Shown one piece after another: positions 58,401 through 64,000 of a stretch of DNA of 64,000 nt; position 1 is the first letter of the stretch, and each line of letters opens with the position of its first letter. The DNA is from Ziziphus jujuba (taxonomy: Eukaryota; Streptophyta; Magnoliopsida; Rosales; Rhamnaceae): contig NC_083388.1 in the NCBI RefSeq assembly GCF_031755915.1, forward strand, positions 25,017,001-25,081,000, written 5' to 3'. The notes beneath the pieces are model-generated. The model searched no databases and was not told where the DNA came from. It worked only from the letters and a program-made list of their open reading frames with translations. A program made the translations under genes and the position numbers.

Positions 58401-61400
58401 GACACGTGGTGCACATTTTTCACAATAACACCATTTAATTAAAAATAATATAAAATAATACTATATCAGAAAAACTTTGCGAGTCCATAACTTTTTAACC
58501 GGGTGTCCAAATTAGGCGTGCCTCTAGTCTATAGACTCATATTGATGAGTAATTTACCACCATACAAGAGTCAAATCGAAATCCCACATAGATAAAATGT
58601 AACACCCCGTCCCAAAGTACAACGGAAAATTTCCAACTTTGACCGTTGACCGAAGGGGTCAAAAGTTGACTTTTTGACTTGGATGGAATTCTAGGTTGAC
58701 TGAGGTACTGTTACGAAGTACACGTTGGCACGAGTTCATAGACTAGTAGCACGTTGAAAACGGAGCTACGGTTTGAAAGATATGGGCAAAATAAGTTAAG
58801 GTCCAAACTGCCCAAGGGGTGCCCGAGTTGACTTTTTATTCATGCAAAGTTGAGCTTTGACTCATGCATGTTGTGAAGTGCTCATCGATATGAGTCCGTA
58901 GACTAGCGGAACGTCCGATTTGGACATGTGGTTTGAAAGTTATGGACTTGTAGAGTTTTTCAAATACTGTATTATTTTAATATTATTTTTAAACGTGTAA
59001 CGATGTGCCACGTGTGACTTAATAAATGTGACCATGTGTCATCATGGTGAGATGCCACATGTCAACCATGTATAATATCATATTATTTTATTATTGTTGT
59101 TTTATGTAATAATATTATTTTTAATATTGTTTAATTAATTTTAATTTATTTCTTTTTCTTTTCTTTTTTCTTTTTTCTTTTTTTTTCTTTTCCGCACGTG
59201 GGAAAACACCTTTCTCCTTTTCTTTTCCTTTCCTTCCCTTCTCCTTCTTCCCCGAGCCCATCAAAAAACCAGCAAGGAATTCTCTCTCTCTCTCTCCCCT
59301 TTGACTCTGTCCCCCTCTCTTTTTGACCGACCGTTTGGCCGGACGGCCACACGCGCCTGCCACCGGTGAAGCCCAGTTCCCCGCGACCCCAACCTCCAAT
59401 TTTCCCGGCCAGTCGCCGCCGGACGCGCCCAGATCAGGCCGGTGAAGTCGGCGGCGGCGGGTTGAGTTTTTCCGATGATTCTCGCCGTTTCCGGTCAACC
59501 CAGCTTGACCCATACCTCTATTCCACCATTTTCAACCCTTTGAGTCCATTTCCGGGGTTAGATTGCCCAAAATCCCCACCGTTTGAGAGATCCCTCAAGT
59601 TTAATTTCGGCCGAAGCTTTCCGGACAAATTCCGGCCACCGCCGGTGGAATTGGGGTCGATGAAGACCGGTAATGCAATCCTCGTTCCACAAGCTTCGAT
59701 TCAGTATATTATTCGACAATTTTGGTTAGCGTTTGTGTTTGACCCCCCGGGTACCGGGTATTATTTATCCGAATAAAATATTAATTTATTTGACTGTGTG
59801 TGAATTGTGTTCTAGGAGCACGGGTGAGTCATGGAATTGATCCCATGGTGGATCTTAGGTTAATTGCGTGCTCCAGGTGAGTGACCCACCTTGAAAACTA
59901 TTTTGGGCAATTAATTATATTTATGTTGTGTTAAATTGATATTTGGAATTTATGCTCATGTGGTGTATTTTAAATATAATCGGGAAAAAAATATTATTTT
60001 ATATATACTTACCCATTGGTGCTAAACGGAAATTTGGGGTCATTAAGAAATTCCCGATTATTATTTTATTTTGATTTAATTTTATTTATTATGCATGAGC
60101 AAGGTATATTTCAGTAATAATCATATGTGGTTTTAATATTATTTTCGGGCATAATTGGTTTAAATATTTTGTGAAAATATTTGTTTAAATTGGTGGTTTA
60201 ATTTTCATAATTATGCCCATGGTATATCATTTGTTGAACCGCGTGTTGCGAGAAAAATTATTTTTATTCGTTATCGATGTTTTCGTACCGGGTTTGTTAA
60301 AGGAAATTATGTGGGATGGTAAATGTGAAAATTGGTATATTTCCCACGGTGATTTTGGAAAAACGGTACGGTTATAATTAATTTAGTAATTATTTTAGAC
60401 ACACTCATACAGTATTGGTGTTCTGTATATATGTGGTTTAGCACGCAAGTATTACGTCTCCCGTGAGCTGCCATTGGACCGTGGGCAGGCAAGTTTGATA
60501 TAGTGCACATAGCCGCCCCCCTCCTTGGCCGGGATGACGGTTTCAGCAGCGGTACTGTCGGGATGACGGTTTCAGCAGCGGTACCCAGTCGGTGCTCGGG
60601 ACGCTGGGTATCGGAGGATATCACTGGTATATGGTGTGGTGCGTCAAGTACAAATTTTTCGGATAGAAATTTCAAACTCCAAAAGTGTTCAAAAATTATT
60701 TATTATAATTCAGTACATTTTATTTATATTTGGGGTATTTACTTATCTATTGTTTACTAAATTAATTCATCCCTTGGTTTTCGGGAAGTACGAATATCGG
60801 GTTTTATGAAAATGTTTTAAAAGGGGAACATTTCCAACGGAGTGAATAGTAAGGGTTTTGAGAGAAAATATTACTTCAATTGTTTATGATTTATTTATTA
60901 TTTAATTGTTGGTATTAATTAAATTCATTTATTTGTTATATTATTAATATTAAAGGTGTTCAGTAGATAGGGTCACTCACTAAGATGATTAGCATCTCAC
61001 GTTTTTAAATTCTGTTCCCCTAGGTCCAGGTTGGGAGACGTTGATCGTCCGGGGCGAGCCCGACGTCTCAGTTCGTTGCCGAAAGTCCAAGTAGTATTTC
61101 TTCCCTTTTTCCTCTCCATCTTATATTACTTCTTTATCTGTCATTGTATAAATTCCACATTCATTTGTGTAATGCTCTGTATACTGTATTGGACATATAG
61201 TTATTATTTATGCACTGGGTTGCTGTTATTCTTTGAAGTGCTGTAAACTTGTGGATACAAATTATAGTAATGTGGGAGGAATAAGGGGACGATTATAGGA
61301 GTGTGTTTTCAGTGCAGGAAATTTTTGGTAAGTCCTACCCTTAGGGGAGGTGCTGCCGGATTTTCCGTTGGAAGGTTCGGTGGTATTTCCCTGGGATCAG

Positions 61401-61695
61401 GGCTTGTCTAGGGTTCCGGGGAGGAATTCTGGACGGGTCCTGACATAAAAAGTCAAACTTGATACCCATGGACAGATTGGACCACAACTTGCCTTGCGCA
61501 TAACTTTCAAACGGTAGCTCCGATTTCGATGTGCTACTAGTCTATGAACTTGAGATGATACATACTTTGAAATGGTGCCTTGATCAAAGCAAAATTCCAT
61601 CCAGAACAAAAAGTCAAAATTTTAACCATCTCGGTCAATGGTCAACCTTGGTCAATGTGCAAAAATTCCGACGTACTTTGGGATGGGGTGTTACA
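55439..61695 (-). mobile_element. Solo LTR E of the gypsy family, split by LTR F
   Basis: Minus-strand LTR from TGTCAGGACC (55439) to GGGGTGTTACA (61695), interrupted by LTR F at 58598-61445. Own length is about 3.4 kb, longer than its relatives because of an expanded AT-rich part near 56100-57530. Flanks are TTACA (55434-55438) and TTGCA (61696-61700), an imperfect TSD. The right flank is GLP sequence but the left is not, so one side has probably changed since insertion. Confidence 0.85.
58598..61445 (+). mobile_element. Solo LTR F nested in LTR E
   Basis: 2848 bp, TGTAACACCCCGTCCC to GGGTCCTGACA, plus strand. TSD TAAAA at 58593-58597 and 61446-61450. Contains the GC-rich block (59340-59500), a T/C-rich microsatellite (about 59155-59195), a G-box-like GCACGTGG near 59193, and the hairpin near 60982. 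No internal region, so it is a solo LTR inserted into a solo LTR of the same family in inverted orientation. Confidence 0.93.
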
Positions 61696-61728
61696 TTGCA
61701 TTTTGGAGAAACTTGTCTAAAACTTGTA
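61696..61728 (-). pseudogene. GLP10: 33-bp remnant of a germin-like start region
   Basis: TTGCATTTTGGAGAAACTTG and the following bases match the start-codon and 5' UTR region of GLP9 (54165-54197) with few changes. The ATG is present on the minus strand at 61699-61701, but LTR E begins within codon 2, and LTR G cuts the 5' side at 61729. Nothing else of the gene is visible. Confidence 0.65.
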
Positions 61729-63619
61729 TGTAACACCCCGTCCCAAAGTACGTCGGAATTTTTGCACTTTGATCGAGGTTGACCGTTGACCAAGGGTCAA
61801 AATATTGACTTTTTGTTCTGGATGGAATTTTGCATTGATCAAGGCACCATTTCAAAGCACATATCATCCCAAGTTCGTAGACTAGTAGCACGTCGAAATC
61901 GGAGCTACAGTTTTAAAGTTATGAGCAAAACAAATTGAGGTCCAAATTGTCCAAGGGGTGCTGGAGTTCAATTTTTGTTCGTACAAAGTTGAGCTTTGAC
62001 TCATACTTGGTTGTGAAGATGTAGATCTTGTAAATTATCCAAAAGTAGACATTTCTACATAATATACAAAGAATACTAATTGGGGCTTTAAATTTGTAGA
62101 AGTACTCATCAATACGAGTTCATAGACTAGTGGCACGCTCAATTTGGACATGTGATTTGAAAGTTACGGACCTATGAAGTTTTTTCGAGACAGCGTTTAC
62201 TATTCATGGATCTGTATGTGTGTGAACAGTGATACCATGTGTCACAAAAAGTGGACCCACCCGTGAGTGCACAGTGGCACCCACGGGCGTTTTGACTGGT
62301 TGAGAAGGGGAGGGAGGAGAGAGAAAGAGGATAAAGAAAGATAGAGAAAAAGGGGAAGGACCGGCCAACTGCCGTTCACCCATTTTCGGCCACCAAAACA
62401 GTACATCCACAACCCCACCTTGATGCCCACCTGAAAACCGGCCGGCCAGCCAAAAATCACGGCCAACCGACCACCGACGTGCCCGGATCGAGACTTTTTC
62501 CAACAGCGGCTCCGATTGCTTCAAACCCAGATTTCTCTCCGATCTGGCCTCTGTTTGCCTCACCGCGGGTCCCATCCATTCACCCATCCTCTGATATGCA
62601 TTTCCTCCAAAAATCACGACCAGTGGCCACCGGACGCACTGCCGAAGGTGACGGGTTCCGGTGACCACGGCGGCTCATCGGGAAATCAACTTTTCAGCGA
62701 GTTTCCAGTTGCACCGCCCATCCTTTTCCACTAGTTTTGACCCCTTGAACCCAAATCTGAGGTCGGTTTCCTCCAACTCGTGGCGGTTTATGAGATCCGA
62801 GGATCCAAAACTCGACACCTTTCCGACGAGATTCTGGCCACCTCGGGTCCAATCTCTGGAAAGTGAGGCCAGATTCGTAATCCTTGTTTCACAAGCTTCG
62901 ATTTGGTATATTACTCGTAAATTTTGGTTGTCGTTTGTGTTCTCTCCCTGCGTACCCATTTGGGAGTTACCCGATTAAAATATTAAAATAATTAGTTTTA
63001 CGTATTATGGATATTTTAGGTGCACATGTGGGTAGTAGAGTTGATCCTGTAGAGGATCTCGATTGATACACGTGCTTGAGGTGAGTGACCCACCTTCAAA
63101 ATTATTTTGGGATGTTAAAATATATATATTTTGTGTTAATTGTTTATTTGAAGAATATGTTTTATGTGTTGAATTTATTATGCATGAGCAAGGTGTTTTC
63201 ATGTAATTAATTATATTTGAATTTTAATATTATTTTTGGGCATGATTCGATTTTAAATATTTCAAAAAAAATATTGATTTAAGTTTGGTGCTTTCAAATT
63301 ATATAATTATGCCCTTGAAATATTATTTGATTGATTTGATGATTTGGGGAAAAGTTATTTGTATATTATTATTGGTGAATTTATACTGGAGATATTAAAG
63401 AAATAATGTGGGATTGTGAATTTGAAAATTTGTATGATTCCCACGGTGAGTTTTGGAAAAATTATTATTTTTTAAATAATATGATTACTTATTTTAGATG
63501 CATTCATACAGTACTAGTGTTCTGTATTGTGTATGTGGATGAGCGCGCAAGTTATAATGTTTCCCGTGAGTTGCCATCGGACCGAAGGCAGGCAAGTTTG
63601 ATATTGGCCATAAGCCGCC
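61729..63619 (+). mobile_element. Partial LTR G of the gypsy family
   Basis: Starts TGTAACACCCCGTCCC at 61729 and follows the family LTR to 63619, where LTR H interrupts it. An extra stretch of about 84 bases at 62016-62099 is absent from the other copies. GC-rich block about 62380-62700. The remainder presumably lies beyond the window. Confidence 0.88.
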
Positions 63620-64000
63620 TGTCAGGACCCATCCAAAATTCCTCACCGGAACCCTAGATAAGCCCTGATCCCAGGGAAACCCTACCGAACGTTCCAATGG
63701 AAAATCTGGCAGAACATCCCCTAAGGGTTGGACTTACCATAAATTTCCTGCACTGAAAACACACTTATATATACATCCCCTTATTCCTCCCACATTACTA
63801 CAATATAATTCCACAAATTTGCAGCACTCCAAATGAATAACAGGGAATTAATGCAGTATTTAATAAAATACGTCCAATACATGATGGAGAGGAAAAAGGG
63901 AAGAAATGCTTCTTGGACTTTCGGCAATGAACTGAGACGTCGGGCTCGCCCCGGACGATCAACGTCTCCCGACCTGGACCTAGGGGAACGGAATTTAAAA
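63620..64000 (-). mobile_element. LTR H of the gypsy family, nested in LTR G, runs off the window
   Basis: Begins TGTCAGGACCC at 63620, matching the low-coordinate ends of the minus-strand copies at 31165, 41769 and 55439. Only the first 381 bases are visible. The left flank CCGCC would be the TSD, which must be checked outside the window. Confidence 0.85.

Noticed and set aside
1..64000. CRISPR arrays, rRNA or tRNA genes
   Set aside because: Looked for and not seen. The TGGTATCAGAGC sites are retrotransposon primer sites, not tRNA genes.

Overview
The window is plant nuclear DNA, most likely from a woody or herbaceous eudicot. The evidence is AT-rich intergenic sequence, two-exon germin-like genes with GT-AG introns, and plant-type transposons (CACTA with Transposase_24/tnp2/DUF4218/DUF4216, Ty1-copia, Ty3-gypsy, TRIM). 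I cannot name the species from sequence alone. All host genes that I recognise belong to one family, germin-like proteins (GLPs, apoplastic manganese cupins), and all lie on the minus strand. Most of the rest is transposons inserted into this GLP cluster.

Layout. 1-12777: right part of a decayed CACTA transposon, whose 3' terminus sits inside GLP1. 12778-14208: GLP1 pseudogene with a three-LTR TRIM in its intron. 15770-19810: GLP2 pseudogene split by a solo LTR (15850-19157) that itself carries a TRIM. 20503-21319: GLP3, intact. 23158-23971: GLP4, complete except for a 1-bp frameshift in the signal peptide. 25991-45071: GLP5 pseudogene, cut into three pieces by an odd copia composite (26035-30877) and a Ty3-gypsy element (31165-44608) whose reverse transcriptase is interrupted by a solo LTR of its own family (36665-39610). 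46078-46910: GLP6, intact. 48556-49209: GLP7 pseudogene. 49927-50733: GLP8, intact. About 52008: a locus where GLP flanks meet with the gene gone. 53403-54170: GLP9 pseudogene. 55439-64000: solo or partial LTRs of the gypsy family nested in one another (E, F, G, H), with a 33-bp GLP start-codon remnant between two of them.

The GLP copies fall into three types by leader and sequence, repeated in order (type 1, type 2, type 3). GLP1-GLP2-GLP3 and GLP6-GLP7-GLP8 are clearly duplicated blocks, including introns, promoters and spacers. GLP4-GLP5 and ghost-GLP9 look like further, decayed units. Type 2 copies are all broken. Types 1 and 3 supply the three apparently functional genes (GLP3, GLP6, GLP8), each predicted to make a secreted protein of 230-231 residues with both germin boxes.

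Insertion sites were set from target-site duplications (TSDs) and, in several cases, from an uninserted paralogue in the same window: ATTAT for the intron TRIM, TAAAA for the second TRIM, ATATA for LTR A, AATAA for the copia composite, ACTAG for the gypsy element, TTGGC for nested LTR C, TAAAA for LTR F. No CRISPR, rRNA or tRNA gene was seen. The most unusual single structure is the copia composite, whose two outer ends both look like LTR 3' (U5) ends in opposite orientation yet share one TSD.
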